A stretch of DNA of 64,000 nucleotides from Mesorhizobium prunaredense (GCF_900156895.1 NZ_FTPD01000056.1:78379-142378); one strand, 5' to 3'. Shown: positions 1-8,984, numbered from the stretch's first letter. A program made the numbers and translations. Notes: generated from the letters alone by a model not told the origin.

Positions 1-2
1 CC

Positions 3-52
3 CCCCAAGTGGGGGAGATGTCCGGCAGGACAGAGGGGGGCGCGAAGGATCG
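3..52 (+). repeat. Dispersed intergenic repeat, copy A
   Basis: A GC-rich element with the core GGGGGAGATGTCCGGCAGGA followed by a G run and a short GCGCGAAGGA tail. The same core recurs at 50617-50690 (inverted), 50743-50790, 53868-53935 (inverted) and 54001-54050, always between genes. Its presence on both sides of the island but not clearly inside it fits a chromosomal repeat of the host genome. Confidence 0.75.
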
Positions 53-163
53 CTACAGAGCGCTTTTGAGAGCCCTCCTTCGCCAAGGCTTCGGAGGGCA
101 TCCTGCTTCGCGCAGAGAGGGATCTGCTGGACTTGTCCTGCGAAGCGCGAAGCGCGAAGCAGG

Positions 164-179
164 ATGGCGGAGAGGATGG
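164..179 (+). other. attL core (16-bp remnant of tRNA-Ser 3' end)
   Basis: The sequence ATGGCGGAGAGGATGG is identical to 48769-48784 and diverges at the next base (C against G). It is the reverse complement of the tRNA-Ser acceptor 3' half with the CCA end. It overlaps the right arm of an inverted repeat (CATCCTGCTTCGCG near 98-111, CGCGAAGCAGGATG near 153-166). Confidence 0.8.
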
Positions 180-334
180 CCGCCATTCTGGAGTTCCATG
201 CTGTTGTATAGCGTCTCGATTTGTCTCATTGAATCAATGTGCTATTAGAATATGGGCTAGGCATCTGTCTTGACTTGTCGCAGTTAGTGGCGATAAATCG
301 CATCTGTTTTGGCGGGTATGATGATGGGTGCGGC

Positions 335-1636
335 ATGCCGAAGAGAGCGAGAGACCTGACCGCACTGGAAGTCGCCAGGCTACGGCATCCCGGCAAAGGC
401 GGGAACGCATCGTATGCAGTCGGTAACGTTTCCGGGCTGATGTTGCAGTGTACGTCTGGCGGAGCGCGGACGTGGCTGCTGCGAACACTTGTCGGAGCAA
501 GGCGGCGGGAGATCGGGTTAGGCGGATATCCAGATGTACCGCTTGCCGACGCCGTTCGGCGCGCGCGCGAGGCAAAGGACAAGATCAGGGTTGGCGTCGA
601 CCCGGTCGAGGAACGAAAGGCTTCCCGCGCCGCCCTTGCTGCCGCGCAGGCGCGCGGGCTGACGTTCACTAATGCAGTTGACCGCTATCTTGTCGCCAAA
701 CTGGACGCCTTCAAGAATGCCAAGCATCGCTCCCAATGGGAGATGACTCTTAAGACCTATGCCGGCCCCGAACTTGGCCCGCTGCTCGTTTCAGATATTG
801 GTGTGCAGGACGTTCTTCGGGTCCTTCAACCGATCTGGAAGACGAAGACCGAAACGGCCAGCCGATTGCGAGGGCGAATTGAGGCCGTGCTGGCTTGGGC
901 GACCGTTGCCGGTCATCGAACCGGCGACAATCCCGCGCGCTGGGCCGGCAATCTGAAAGAGTTGCTGCCCGCGCCTGCCAAGGTTGCCGGCAGCGACAAC
1001 CAGCCCGCCGTCCAGCTTGACGATGCTGTCAGATGGTTCAAATCGTTGCGGAACCGGGATGGCATAGGAAGCCGCGCGCTGGAATTTGTTGCGCTTACGG
1101 CCTGCCGATCGCAGGAAGTGCGTGGAGCCACTTGGGATGAGATCGATCTTGATAAGGCGCTCTGGATCGTGCCGGCCGCCCGGATGAAGATGAATCGTGA
1201 GCATCGAGTGCCCCTGACAGCAGATTCTACTGCATTGCTCAGAGCCCTGCCGCGCCTTGCCGATAGCAAGCTTGTATTCCCTTCCATCAAGGGCGGGCAA
1301 CTGTCCGACATGACCTTGAGCGCTACCATGCGGCGGATTCATGATGCGGACATTGGAGACGGTAACGGGGGCTTTATCGACCGTGCTTCGAAGCGGCCCG
1401 CAGTGCCGCACGGTCTTCGCTCGACGTTCAGAGATTGGGTGGCTGAACGCACTACATTCCCGGGCGACATGGCCGAAGTATCGCTGGCGCACAAAGTCTC
1501 GAATGCCGTCGAGGCGGCTTACCGCCGGGGCGACCAGGTTGAGAAGCGCCGCGCTATGATGGCGGCGTGGGCGGATTTTCTGGCCGGCCGCGCGGCGAAG
1601 GATAACGTCCTGCAGCTTCGCGAGGCCATGGCGTGA
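335..1636 (+). CDS. P4-type tyrosine recombinase (island integrase)
   Basis: This 433-residue site-specific recombinase should integrate and excise the island. The start at 335 (MPKRARDLTALE) is preferred because the extra 32 residues upstream do not resemble the family and P4 integrases begin with such an arm-binding segment. The N-terminal half is the arm-binding and core-binding part. The C-terminal half holds the catalytic residues: Arg in TACRSQEVRG, the HGLRSTFRDW box (His-x-x-Arg), a His in SLAHKVSN and the nucleophile Tyr in EAAYRRGD. All are intact. It lies just inside attL and overlaps the next gene by 4 bp (GTGA). Confidence 0.93.
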   Translation: MPKRARDLTALEVARLRHPGKGGNASYAVGNVSGLMLQCTSGGARTWLLRTLVGARRREIGLGGYPDVPLADAVRRAREAKDKIRVGVDPVEERKASRAALAAAQARGLTFTNAVDRYLVAKLDAFKNAKHRSQWEMTLKTYAGPELGPLLVSDIGVQDVLRVLQPIWKTKTETASRLRGRIEAVLAWATVAGHRTGDNPARWAGNLKELLPAPAKVAGSDNQPAVQLDDAVRWFKSLRNRDGIGSRALEFVALTACRSQEVRGATWDEIDLDKALWIVPAARMKMNREHRVPLTADSTALLRALPRLADSKLVFPSIKGGQLSDMTLSATMRRIHDADIGDGNGGFIDRASKRPAVPHGLRSTFRDWVAERTTFPGDMAEVSLAHKVSNAVEAAYRRGDQVEKRRAMMAAWADFLAGRAAKDNVLQLREAMA

Positions 1637-2133
1637 CTGAAGATATTATCACCGCTTGGGATGCATTGGCGCAGTGCCTTTGCGACGAAAAAGGCGAGCT
1701 TCTCGCGGACGCTCGTGATGCCGTAATTGTCATGTGGCTGGAGAAGGGTGATACCCGGCCATTCTACGACTGGGTCTTACGTGGCCACGAGCCTTCGTCC
1801 GGCGTGGTCAGGATGATCGCGGCAATGATGGCGAAAGCCGATAGCCCAGATGTGCTGCCCGCGACTATCAGATCCGGGCTGTCTTGTGGGCTCTCCATAA
1901 CCGGCAAGAAGCGTGGCGACAGGTCGAATCCAGAAAACGACGCCCGTGACTATTTTATTTACCGCGATGTGGCGCGGAAGATTGCGTCGGGTGGGGGATA
2001 TGAAGCGGCAATAGCCGCAGTGCATGAGGGGTTGCCACGCATTGGCATCAATATCGGTCGTCAGAGTGTCCGCGACGCTTATGACAAACGTCACCGGCGG
2101 AAGAATTTGAAGCAGCAAAATCAGGGTAGTTAG
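1633..2133 (+). CDS. Hypothetical protein downstream of the integrase
   Basis: A 166-residue soluble protein starting with GTG that overlaps the integrase stop (GTGA), so it is probably translationally coupled to it. It has no signal peptide or membrane segment. The C-terminus is basic (KRHRRKNLKQQ), and a segment near residue 105 (DYFIYRDVARKIASGG) looks helical. Small proteins of this kind often follow integrases on rhizobial islands; I do not recognise a named family. A role in recombination or island control is only a guess from position. Confidence 0.75.
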   Translation: MTEDIITAWDALAQCLCDEKGELLADARDAVIVMWLEKGDTRPFYDWVLRGHEPSSGVVRMIAAMMAKADSPDVLPATIRSGLSCGLSITGKKRGDRSNPENDARDYFIYRDVARKIASGGGYEAAIAAVHEGLPRIGINIGRQSVRDAYDKRHRRKNLKQQNQGS

Positions 2134-2219
2134 GTATCGATCTAATTACCGTGCAATTTCAATGACATAAGCATCGATTGCGTCTACATGAATCCATCTG
2201 AAATTCATGGAGCCGCGCT

Positions 2220-2450
2220 ATGACTTGCCGCATACCAGAAACCGAAAGCACGAAGAAGACCAAGCCCGATCCGGCTGCCCTTTTCCTCACCGATTATCAG
2301 GTGGGTGCGCGCTATGGGACCAACAGGTCAACTATCTGGCGCTGGCTCAAAAATGACCCTTCTTTCCCGCGTCCCCTCTCATTGTCCTCGGGCTGTTCGC
2401 GCTGGCGCATCGCTGAACTCGAAGCGTGGGAGCACCAGAAGGCCGCCTAA
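2220..2450 (+). CDS. AlpA-family transcriptional regulator / excisionase-like protein
   Basis: A 76-residue DNA-binding protein. The segment LTDYQVGARYGTNRSTIWRW is a typical MerR/AlpA-like winged helix-turn-helix, followed by a basic wing with FPRPLSLSSG and a WRIAELEAWE tail. AlpA-type proteins control integrase expression or act as excisionases on P4-like elements, and the position 584 bp after the integrase stop fits this. The 86-bp spacer upstream is AT-rich and probably carries its promoter. Confidence 0.88.
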   Translation: MTCRIPETESTKKTKPDPAALFLTDYQVGARYGTNRSTIWRWLKNDPSFPRPLSLSSGCSRWRIAELEAWEHQKAA

Positions 2451-2477
2451 ACCTCGGCCAGGCAGAAAAGAAAATCG

Positions 2478-2505
2478 CCCGGCCGAAGGATCAACCGGGC
2501 GGCTC
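2478..2505. terminator. Possible hairpin terminator (reads better on the minus strand)
   Basis: The inverted repeat CGCCCGG ... CCGGGCG has a 7-bp stem. On the minus strand it is followed by a T-rich run, as a Rho-independent terminator would be. On the plus strand no T run follows. No minus-strand gene ends here, so its use is unclear. Confidence 0.3.
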
Positions 2506-2573
2506 CGTAGAAAGTTCATGTGACGATGAGATTTTTACAACGGGATGCCGCCGATTTCAAGTCAGAGGTATCC

Positions 2574-2942
2574 ATGTCTATTATAGAGTATGAGCGTCAA
2601 GTTCTCCGACTCTTCCAAGAAGAGCCAAAATGGCGGATCGCCCCATTTGGTGTAACTTACCGCGTAGATACCAAAGAGCGCGTGTATTTTGACTATGACA
2701 ACCGGCCAATCCTTCGCGTTGGGCCTGACGGGAAGGGAGAGATCATTTCGCCTGACGCCTTCGTTTATTTCTCGATGCTGGCGGACCTGCTTATTGACTT
2801 TGATGGTCACTATGACCCGGACGGGCTCAAAATCGTTACCGACGTCATTGATAAGCACGGCCTCGCCCCCGAACTTCGACGCCGCTGGGAGCTGTTTCAG
2901 CGCGACGAACTTCCAGATCCAGCATGGGGCGGTCGACCGTGA
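2574..2942 (+). CDS. Hypothetical protein, mobile-element module
   Basis: A 122-residue acidic soluble protein beginning MSIIEYERQV. I choose 2574 because AGAGGT lies seven bases upstream; an in-frame start at 2520 or 2526 has no ribosome site. There is no recognisable domain, signal or membrane segment. The sequence contains a segment of beta-strand character (TYRVDTKERVYFDYDNRPIL). Its end overlaps the start of the following ATPase gene by 19 bp, so the two are likely co-translated. Confidence 0.65.
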   Translation: MSIIEYERQVLRLFQEEPKWRIAPFGVTYRVDTKERVYFDYDNRPILRVGPDGKGEIISPDAFVYFSMLADLLIDFDGHYDPDGLKIVTDVIDKHGLAPELRRRWELFQRDELPDPAWGGRP

Positions 2943-4624
2943 GGAATGGCAGGCGAACTGCAACCGTTTTGGTTGAACCCTCGGGTTCTGAGAAACGGGC
3001 GGCCGAGGGCGATAACCGGCGGCGCATAGAAATCCATAAGGGTCGAATGGCGCAAGTGGTGGACCAAGCGGAGCGGGCATTAGTTGATTCAGAAGCCAAC
3101 GTCTACGTGCGCGGGGGCGAACTGGTGCGCGTCGTGGAGAGCATGGCTCTTCCAATCGGGAGGAAAAACGCCATCAAGCGGGCGCATGGTGCTCCCATGA
3201 TCGCGGCGCACACCGTCGTCTCGCTTGCTGATTGCCTGAACCGCGTGGCGCTTTTTCTTCGATTTGACCAGAGGGATCATCACTGGAAATCCGCCGATTG
3301 TCCGAAGGAAGTGTCGGAGACTCTGCTCTCCCGCGTCGGGATGTGGCAGTTCCGGCCGCTCACTGCGGTTATAAGTGCCCCAACCCTGCGGCCTGATGGC
3401 ACGATCCTTTCCGAGGCGGGCTACGACCAGGCGACTGGTTTCCTTCTTATCGAGGGCATGGATTTGCCCGCGATACCAGAGGAACCGACGCTGAGGGACG
3501 CCGAAGAGGCGCTGGCGACCTTGGAGGGCCTGCTCGAGGAGTTTCCGTTCGAGGGTGGCACTGACCGTTCTGCGACGTTGGCGATGCTCCTGACCGCAAT
3601 TGTCCGACCTAGCCTGCCGACTGCTCCTCTCTTCGCGATTACAGCTCCCACGCCAGGAACAGGCAAGAGCTACCTTGCCGATCTCGCGGCGGTTCTCGCC
3701 ACCGGCCGCCGTGCCGCTGTGGTCGGTGGCAGTTGCGATGAGGACGAACTGGACAAACGCCTTGGCGCATCTCTGATGGCGGGTGATACGATCCTGAATC
3801 TCGACAACCTTGACCGGCCGCTCAAGTCCGAACGCCTCTGCCAAGTCCTGACGCAAGAGGTGGTGAAGTTCCGCATCCTCGGACGAAGCACCAATATCGA
3901 CACGCCGACAAAGGCTCTGATGATTGCGACGGGGAATGCGCTTCGTGTGCATGGCGACCTCACCAGACGTGCGCTGCTGATCCGACTCGACGCAGGCCAA
4001 GAACGTCCCGAAACACGAAAGTTCAAACGTGACCCCGTGCAGGTCGCCATCATTGATCGACCTAAATACGTTGCTGCTGCCTTGTCTATCTTGCGTGCCT
4101 TCATCGTCAGTGGGGAGTCAGTTGGCTCGCCGTCGCTTGGTTCCTTCACGGAGTGGTCGCATTGGGTACGCTCGGCGCTCGTGTGGCTTTGCCGTCCCGA
4201 CCCCGTGGGCGCGATGGAGAAGGCGCGAGGCACCGACCCGGAGCGTGAGCGGACTTCGGAGATACTTGCCGCTTTGCTACCGGAGGGGATATGGACGGTG
4301 AAAGAATTGAGTCGACGCCTGACCCCCGACGCGTCGATTAACCTAAACCTCCGTGACGCTCTCGCCAGCTTCTTGAAACACAACCAGTTCGACAGGCACG
4401 GCTTCGGCAACTGGTGCGCCAAGCATCAGAACCGTCCGGTTAGTGGAATGCGATTGGTTGAAGCTGGCGTCGACGCGAAGGCTAAGGTTAGGCGCTGGCG
4501 GGTTGAGAGTGTCCATCAGGACCATGACGGACATGACGGACTTTCATCAAAGTCCGTGGCGGGGACGGCGGGGACGCGCGGGGACAGTTTTCCTCTACGC
4601 ACGGTTTCGATGACAAAATCATAA
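2924..4624 (+). CDS. P-loop ATPase of island/phage replication type
   Basis: A 566-residue protein with a Walker A motif APTPGTGKSYLADL near residue 245 and a Walker B-like NLDNLDRP near residue 290, followed by LMIATGN and a TRRALLIRLD arginine-finger-like segment. This is the AAA+ core seen in phage and plasmid helicase or primase-associated ATPases. The C-terminal 100 residues look like a winged-helix domain and a basic disordered tail. It overlaps the upstream gene by 19 bp. A role in island replication or maintenance is inferred from the family type; the substrate is unknown. Confidence 0.75.
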   Translation: MGRSTVRNGRRTATVLVEPSGSEKRAAEGDNRRRIEIHKGRMAQVVDQAERALVDSEANVYVRGGELVRVVESMALPIGRKNAIKRAHGAPMIAAHTVVSLADCLNRVALFLRFDQRDHHWKSADCPKEVSETLLSRVGMWQFRPLTAVISAPTLRPDGTILSEAGYDQATGFLLIEGMDLPAIPEEPTLRDAEEALATLEGLLEEFPFEGGTDRSATLAMLLTAIVRPSLPTAPLFAITAPTPGTGKSYLADLAAVLATGRRAAVVGGSCDEDELDKRLGASLMAGDTILNLDNLDRPLKSERLCQVLTQEVVKFRILGRSTNIDTPTKALMIATGNALRVHGDLTRRALLIRLDAGQERPETRKFKRDPVQVAIIDRPKYVAAALSILRAFIVSGESVGSPSLGSFTEWSHWVRSALVWLCRPDPVGAMEKARGTDPERERTSEILAALLPEGIWTVKELSRRLTPDASINLNLRDALASFLKHNQFDRHGFGNWCAKHQNRPVSGMRLVEAGVDAKAKVRRWRVESVHQDHDGHDGLSSKSVAGTAGTRGDSFPLRTVSMTKS

Positions 4625-4731
4625 GAAGGCTCCGGAAACCTCCCAGCCTGTCCCCGCCGTCCCCGCCTTGCTAGGCGATTCCCATCGTCTTGGTTGAGCG
4701 GAATTATCGAAAAGAAGTTTGGAGATCGAGA

Positions 4732-5226
4732 ATGAGCAAGAACCCTACCGCTTCAAAAGAAATATCGGCAAACCGGCGTTCAAGAATGAGTGCTGTCGCA
4801 GCCACACCATCTGATGCCTGGACCGACATGCTCGGGGAACAGACCATACTGACGCTGTGGAACGACGCCAGCAGCAGCGAGGATCGCGCCAAACAGCTCA
4901 ATGCCATCCTCGACGCTTTGGAGGGAATCGCGCCGCGCGATGAACTTGAAGGTATGATGGCATCACAGATGATCGCGGCGCACAGTGCGGCGATGGAATG
5001 TTTCCGTCGGGCCATGTTGCCGAACCAAACGATCATTGGCCGCGACGAAAACCTTGGTCATGCCAACAAGCTCTTGCGGGCGTTTTCCAGCCTAGTTGAA
5101 ACATTCAATCGGCATCGCGGCAAGAACCAACAAAAAGTATTGGTCGAGCATGTGCATATTCATGCGGGCGGGCAAGCGTTGGTCGGGATGGTGACGCCGA
5201 ACGGGGGTAGCCAAGACCGAACTTGA
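4732..5226 (+). CDS. Hypothetical protein, mobile-element module
   Basis: A 164-residue protein. The start at 4732 (MSKNPTASKE) has GGAGATCGAG just upstream, better than the in-frame start at 4690. The central part is helical (AILDALEGIAPRDELEGMMA) and the C-terminus is rich in Gly and Gln. Proteins of this size next to HGG-type proteins (next gene) are common on rhizobial prophages and integrative elements. No specific function can be assigned. Confidence 0.7.
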   Translation: MSKNPTASKEISANRRSRMSAVAATPSDAWTDMLGEQTILTLWNDASSSEDRAKQLNAILDALEGIAPRDELEGMMASQMIAAHSAAMECFRRAMLPNQTIIGRDENLGHANKLLRAFSSLVETFNRHRGKNQQKVLVEHVHIHAGGQALVGMVTPNGGSQDRT

Positions 5227-5237
5227 GGTACAACCCC

Positions 5238-5483
5238 ATGCAAAGCAAACTTCCGATGCATCTGAGTGCCCGCTGCCGCGCGAAGACCAGGAAAGGGAAT
5301 GAGTGCCAATCCGGAGCGATGCGAAACGGCCGTTGCCGGATGCATGGCGGTACGTCAACAGGCGCGCCGAAAGGAAATGACAATGCTCTGAAGCATGGGC
5401 GCTACACTGCGTTAGCTGCAGAATGGCGTCGCAGGCTTGCTGAACTTCGGCTCAGCATCAGCGACCTAGTGACGCGTAACTAG
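5238..5483 (+). CDS. Small HGG-motif phage/ICE-associated protein
   Basis: An 81-residue basic protein with the conserved core CRMHGG followed by GAPKGNDNALKHGRYT. This motif is a recurrent signature of small proteins of unknown function in alphaproteobacterial prophages and integrative elements. Two Cys (CRAKTRKGNECQSG) precede it, so a small metal site is possible. A ribosome site GAGGT lies seven bases before ATG 5238. Part of the same unit as the gene before it. Confidence 0.8.
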   Translation: MQSKLPMHLSARCRAKTRKGNECQSGAMRNGRCRMHGGTSTGAPKGNDNALKHGRYTALAAEWRRRLAELRLSISDLVTRN

Positions 5484-5524
5484 TATGAAGATTGCAAGCT
5501 GCCTGCTGAGCACGTGCGCTGCCA

Positions 5525-5540
5525 TAGTGTCTAGACACTA
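5525..5540. promoter_or_regulatory. Perfect 16-bp palindrome between convergent genes
   Basis: TAGTGTCTAGACACTA reads the same on both strands. It lies between the plus gene ending at 5483 and the minus gene ending at 5538, and includes the latter's stop codon. A loop-free palindrome of this size suits a dimeric DNA-binding protein better than a terminator, and no T run follows. Confidence 0.45.
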
Positions 5541-5978
5541 GCCTATTCTGGTGGCCGTCACCGGCCTGCGTTTCATGCGATTCCAGATATGTACTGCACC
5601 GATGACAACAAGCCCCTGTATGGCAAGAACCGCCCCAAAGGATAGGATGTCACCGAGTAGAAATGCCAAGGTGTGGCTTCCAAGGGGCCCCCCTTCAAAG
5701 ATCGTGGCGATGACCGTGGTTGCAGCCCGAACAATTGTGATGCCAGCGATCAACTTGAGAGATTCCCTTATAGACAGCATTGCAATTACCGATCTGTACT
5801 TGGGGTCGTGGCCCCCGCTTGGGACTGAGAGCGATAGCCCAGCCAGACTATCTGTCGCAGGTGCAAAGGTTTGTCGAGAATACTCCGTGGTGACTCGGTC
5901 GTTCGAGGTCTCTTGGGGTTGTCCCGTAAGCTGCCGGCAGTGATGATTGGGCCGCCGCGCACTCACTTGGCGCGCCAC
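5538..5978 (-). CDS. Hypothetical small membrane protein
   Basis: Up to 146 residues starting with GTG. The C-terminal half has two probable membrane helices (near LKLIAGITIVRAATTVIATI and LGDILSFGAVLAIQGLVVIG) and ends with a basic WNRMKRRP segment, which would lie in the cytoplasm. The N-terminal 60 residues are low in hydrophobic content and may not be translated; MLSIRESL (near 5783) is an alternative start. I do not recognise the family. Confidence 0.5.
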   Translation of the reverse strand: MARQVSARRPNHHCRQLTGQPQETSNDRVTTEYSRQTFAPATDSLAGLSLSVPSGGHDPKYRSVIAMLSIRESLKLIAGITIVRAATTVIATIFEGGPLGSHTLAFLLGDILSFGAVLAIQGLVVIGAVHIWNRMKRRPVTATRIG

Positions 5979-6093
5979 CTGCTCACGGGATCAGGACTGG
6001 TGCCCACGGATCACAGGTCTGACAGATCCAACTTCAATTTTCGTGGCGCTGCGATGCCCGATTCCCTCGCCATCAGCTTTGTGTCATAGGAAC

Positions 6094-6699
6094 TCACTTC
6101 GACTGTGTCACCGTGACTTTATCAGGTACGCCCTCAGGAGCGAAACTTTTGAACTTTGGCGCCGCGAAGCTTAAGCCGAACTCATCGACCGCACCAGCAA
6201 GTAAGGCGTTGTAAGCGTCAAACGTTACCTGTAGGTCGTAGCTATCGGCAAACGCTTTTACATCGTCTTTGCGGCTTGTCGGAGATGTTCGGATCTTTGC
6301 ATCTTCCCCCATGCCATTAAAGGTCTGAAACGCGGAATCCATAAAACGATTGTAGTCCTTTTGAAATTTATCTGAAAAAAAAGGCTTGTAGACGTAAAAT
6401 ATCTCGTCTGACGCCCGCTTGGCGTCAACTACTTGGGCCGCTGAGATTTGATTCCAGCGACCCACATAAGTGATGTAGCTGAGTATTCTATTTAACTGCG
6501 GTCCGATTCGATCCCAGAGCTCTATTTTCTTATCCTGAACCTTTTCTAATCTAGACCTATCTGCTGATAGCTGAGCAAATTGCTGGCCATAGTAAAACAA
6601 TCCGGCGGTCATCAACGTAGAAATGACAAGACTCGCAACACTTAATCGAAAGCTCCAGAGCTCCGGTTTCTTCCAGCCGGTAGGTGAAGTGCCGTTCAT
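6094..6699 (-). CDS. Hypothetical membrane-anchored protein
   Basis: A 201-residue protein starting MNGTSPTGWKK, with GAGGGC upstream; the longer reading frame up to 6960 looks non-coding in its first 87 residues. One membrane helix (residues 17-37, LSVASLVISTLMTAGLFYYG) is followed by a helical, probably coiled-coil soluble domain. No enzyme motif is visible. It stands alone between two non-coding stretches. Confidence 0.65.
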   Translation of the reverse strand: MNGTSPTGWKKPELWSFRLSVASLVISTLMTAGLFYYGQQFAQLSADRSRLEKVQDKKIELWDRIGPQLNRILSYITYVGRWNQISAAQVVDAKRASDEIFYVYKPFFSDKFQKDYNRFMDSAFQTFNGMGEDAKIRTSPTSRKDDVKAFADSYDLQVTFDAYNALLAGAVDEFGLSFAAPKFKSFAPEGVPDKVTVTQSK

Positions 6700-7193
6700 A
6701 GCCGTGCCCTCACGATATCGCCACAAAATATCCCGACTTCTTGCTAAGAGGCAACGCGGTCTTTCGATGAGGAAGAGCCGCCTCGCGATCTCCGAGGGTC
6801 GAAAGCAAGCTGGCTTGACCGTTGACGATTCTGGGATCGCGAGCCTTGAAGCCGTCTGTCCATTTTCGGCCCAAGGCTGTCGGCGGCAATGCGCAGCAAT
6901 GTCAGCCGCAGAGGCGGTAGAGAAGATCTTGGATCTGAACTCTGGGCCTCGAAGGCGCACACCTTCGAAGGCCGTCTACGAGCAGTAGCTCGACTTTCTC
7001 CCTTCCCCAATTAGATTGAGACCGACCCCTCATCGTCAAGCCGAGCCCGGCACTTTCCGCTGCGGTCGCCGCGCAGCGCGCGTCGTATTCAGAGCTTCGA
7101 AGTCCGCTGGCTTAAGGCTGTTGAACCATATCCAGCCGTGATAGGTCTTTGAGACCCCACGTCTCGCTGGGTACCCCTGAGCTGAGGCTCTGG
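6700..7193. other. Non-coding stretch
   Basis: About 490 bp upstream of the membrane-anchored gene and downstream of the tail-collar-like gene. I see no convincing coding frame, RNA gene or repeat here. Confidence 0.5.
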
Positions 7194-7759
7194 TCAGTTC
7201 TTGCGGCAAAGGAGAAGCGCCACATAAGGAGGAACAATCGGAACTCCCGCATTCGAGCCGACCGGACTAGTGTAAGACTGGTATGCGCTGCCCATCGAGG
7301 TTCCGAAAACGCTTGGCCCCAATGACCCATCGCCCCAGTTACCCCTCCCGGCTGTCACCCCCGTCATGGTCGCGTGCTTATGTGAAGGCAAATTTGCCTC
7401 ACTTAGGAGGACGGTGGAGCGCCTCCCCTGCTACCAGCGTCCTCCGCCGATACCACCTTATCCCCCCTTCCGCCGAGCCCGAGAACAAAACGTCCCCGCG
7501 CTCGGTCGTAGACTGCCCATCCCGGCGGACAAGTAGCTGCTTCGAACGCAAGGATTGAACCAGTTGGAGGCAGTTGCGCCTCCAGATCTGACACGGCCCG
7601 TGCAAGCGCTGCGTTCTCCTCATGCAAAGCCGTGACCTGTGCCAAAATCGCCTCGGTACAGTCGCGCACCGTTTGGCATTTCTCTTGCGAGGCCGCCGGA
7701 CTAGCTGCCGCGATACAGGCAATCGTCACCATCGTCCACGTAATGAAAGGCCATGTCAT
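7194..7759 (-). pseudogene. Tail-collar-like exported protein, broken by a frameshift
   Basis: The first frame (7759 down to about 7403) encodes a signal peptide (TIACIAAASPAASQEKC), a coiled coil (VTALHEENAALARAVSDLEA) and the start of a phage tail-collar fold (CPPGWAVYDRARGRFVLG). The frame then hits a stop, and the rest of the fold continues in another frame at 7194-7400 with SHKHATMTG and the typical ending VPPYVALLLCRKN. The shift lies near 7395-7405. Either a single-base indel killed the gene or the read has an error. Tail-collar domains normally sit on phage fibres, so a signal peptide here is odd. Its ATG overlaps the stop of the upstream gene (ATGA). Confidence 0.75.
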
Positions 7760-8544
7760 CGTCCCATCCCCAAGTCGTCGCCGAGAAGAGTTGTCCAAGC
7801 TGAAGCCACATCCCGAAAGTCCATATGCTCGGCGATGTACCTCTGTTCCGAACCGGGAACGAAGCAGGCGGCGCGCCGAGCGAATGCACCCAAGAATTCG
7901 TAGGTCGAGACAACCGTGTTGATCGGTCCGTCGTCCGGCATCTGATCGAGCCTCTGCAGGAGATAGTCCCGTACCGCAAAATATGTTTCAGAGTATGGTT
8001 GTGAAATCCGAAATTCTGTCTGAATTCGGCAATCTCCAATGCAGAACCACCGCTTCTCGCCCTTATAAAGGACTGGCGGAGTAATCACGATCTCATTTCC
8101 CCCGAACACCCGAGCAATTCCGCCGAAGGTCTCAGGGACGGTCTCCTGGATTGTTCGCTTGATCGAGCACTCGGCCTCGAAGATGAGCGTGCTCAGGTCT
8201 TCTTTGATAGTCTTTTCGAGACTGCGGGCGTCTGCCGCGGTGCGGGCGAGGATCTGATCCGCGCGCTTCATCAGCTCATTCGCATCTTTGATTCCCTCTT
8301 GGCGGAGGACATCGATCTTCTCGAGGGCGTTAACAACGATCGCGTCGACCTGATCGAGGCGATCTCTGACATCCCTGTTAAACTCACGCCTAATCCGCTG
8401 GAGGGCGTCCTCAGCCGCTAAGATCGCGGCCTTTAGTTCGGCGCCAGCTGCGCCGATTGACTGCTCTACTCCGATCAATCTGGCAAGGGAGGGGCTGAAT
8501 ACGCCGGGTACGTCGTCCAGCAAACGACGCAGGCAGCTAACCAT
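7756..8544 (-). CDS. Hypothetical coiled-coil protein
   Basis: A 262-residue protein (start MVSCLRRLLDD; an in-frame start 10 codons earlier at 8574 is possible). Residues 20-130 are a long helical, coiled-coil-like region (DQVDAIVVNALEKIDVLRQE and following). The C-terminal part contains four Cys and no motif I know. There is no signal peptide. The stop overlaps the start of the tail-collar-like gene (ATGA), so both belong to one operon. Confidence 0.65.
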   Translation of the reverse strand: MVSCLRRLLDDVPGVFSPSLARLIGVEQSIGAAGAELKAAILAAEDALQRIRREFNRDVRDRLDQVDAIVVNALEKIDVLRQEGIKDANELMKRADQILARTAADARSLEKTIKEDLSTLIFEAECSIKRTIQETVPETFGGIARVFGGNEIVITPPVLYKGEKRWFCIGDCRIQTEFRISQPYSETYFAVRDYLLQRLDQMPDDGPINTVVSTYEFLGAFARRAACFVPGSEQRYIAEHMDFRDVASAWTTLLGDDLGMGR

Positions 8545-8574
8545 AGTGGCGGTCGGAGTGCATGCACGTTCCAC

Positions 8575-8984
8575 TCCTACCTAAGAGTGTGTGAGATTGT
8601 GGCCTACTTGGCATTGCGAGTCCAGAGAGGTAAAGGCGGAAGACGCCGTGCGCAGCACGTTGTGGGAAGGGAAGGCGGGCTGCAATCCTGAACACTTAAA
8701 GACCTTGTGCATCGTCCCGAGGGCGGCATTTCGGCGCTCTTAAGCACGCACGGCGAAATGCCAATCCTAAATGGAGAGTCCGTTTCAACGCGGGAGGTGA
8801 CAGGCGCGAACGAGGTTGCTTTCCGTCGGGTCTGCCGCAGGAGGAAGCGGTCGGGGAATCGAGCAGGGTCGCCGCCCTTGCCGTAAAGGCTCGGCGGAAG
8901 CACATCCCGGAATTATGGAGCGTCACCGTGAATGGCCATATGGCTCGCGTGAAGCTTTTGTTGCGAAAAGGAACTTTGTACGAG
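8575..8984. other. Non-coding stretch
   Basis: About 410 bp between two minus-strand genes. Short frames occur but none has a ribosome site or recognisable content. Probably includes the promoter of the coiled-coil/collar operon. Confidence 0.5.

Noticed and set aside
791-1492. Long minus-strand frame opposite the integrase
   Set aside because: It lies wholly within the integrase gene, has no family-like sequence and reflects the codon bias of the plus strand.
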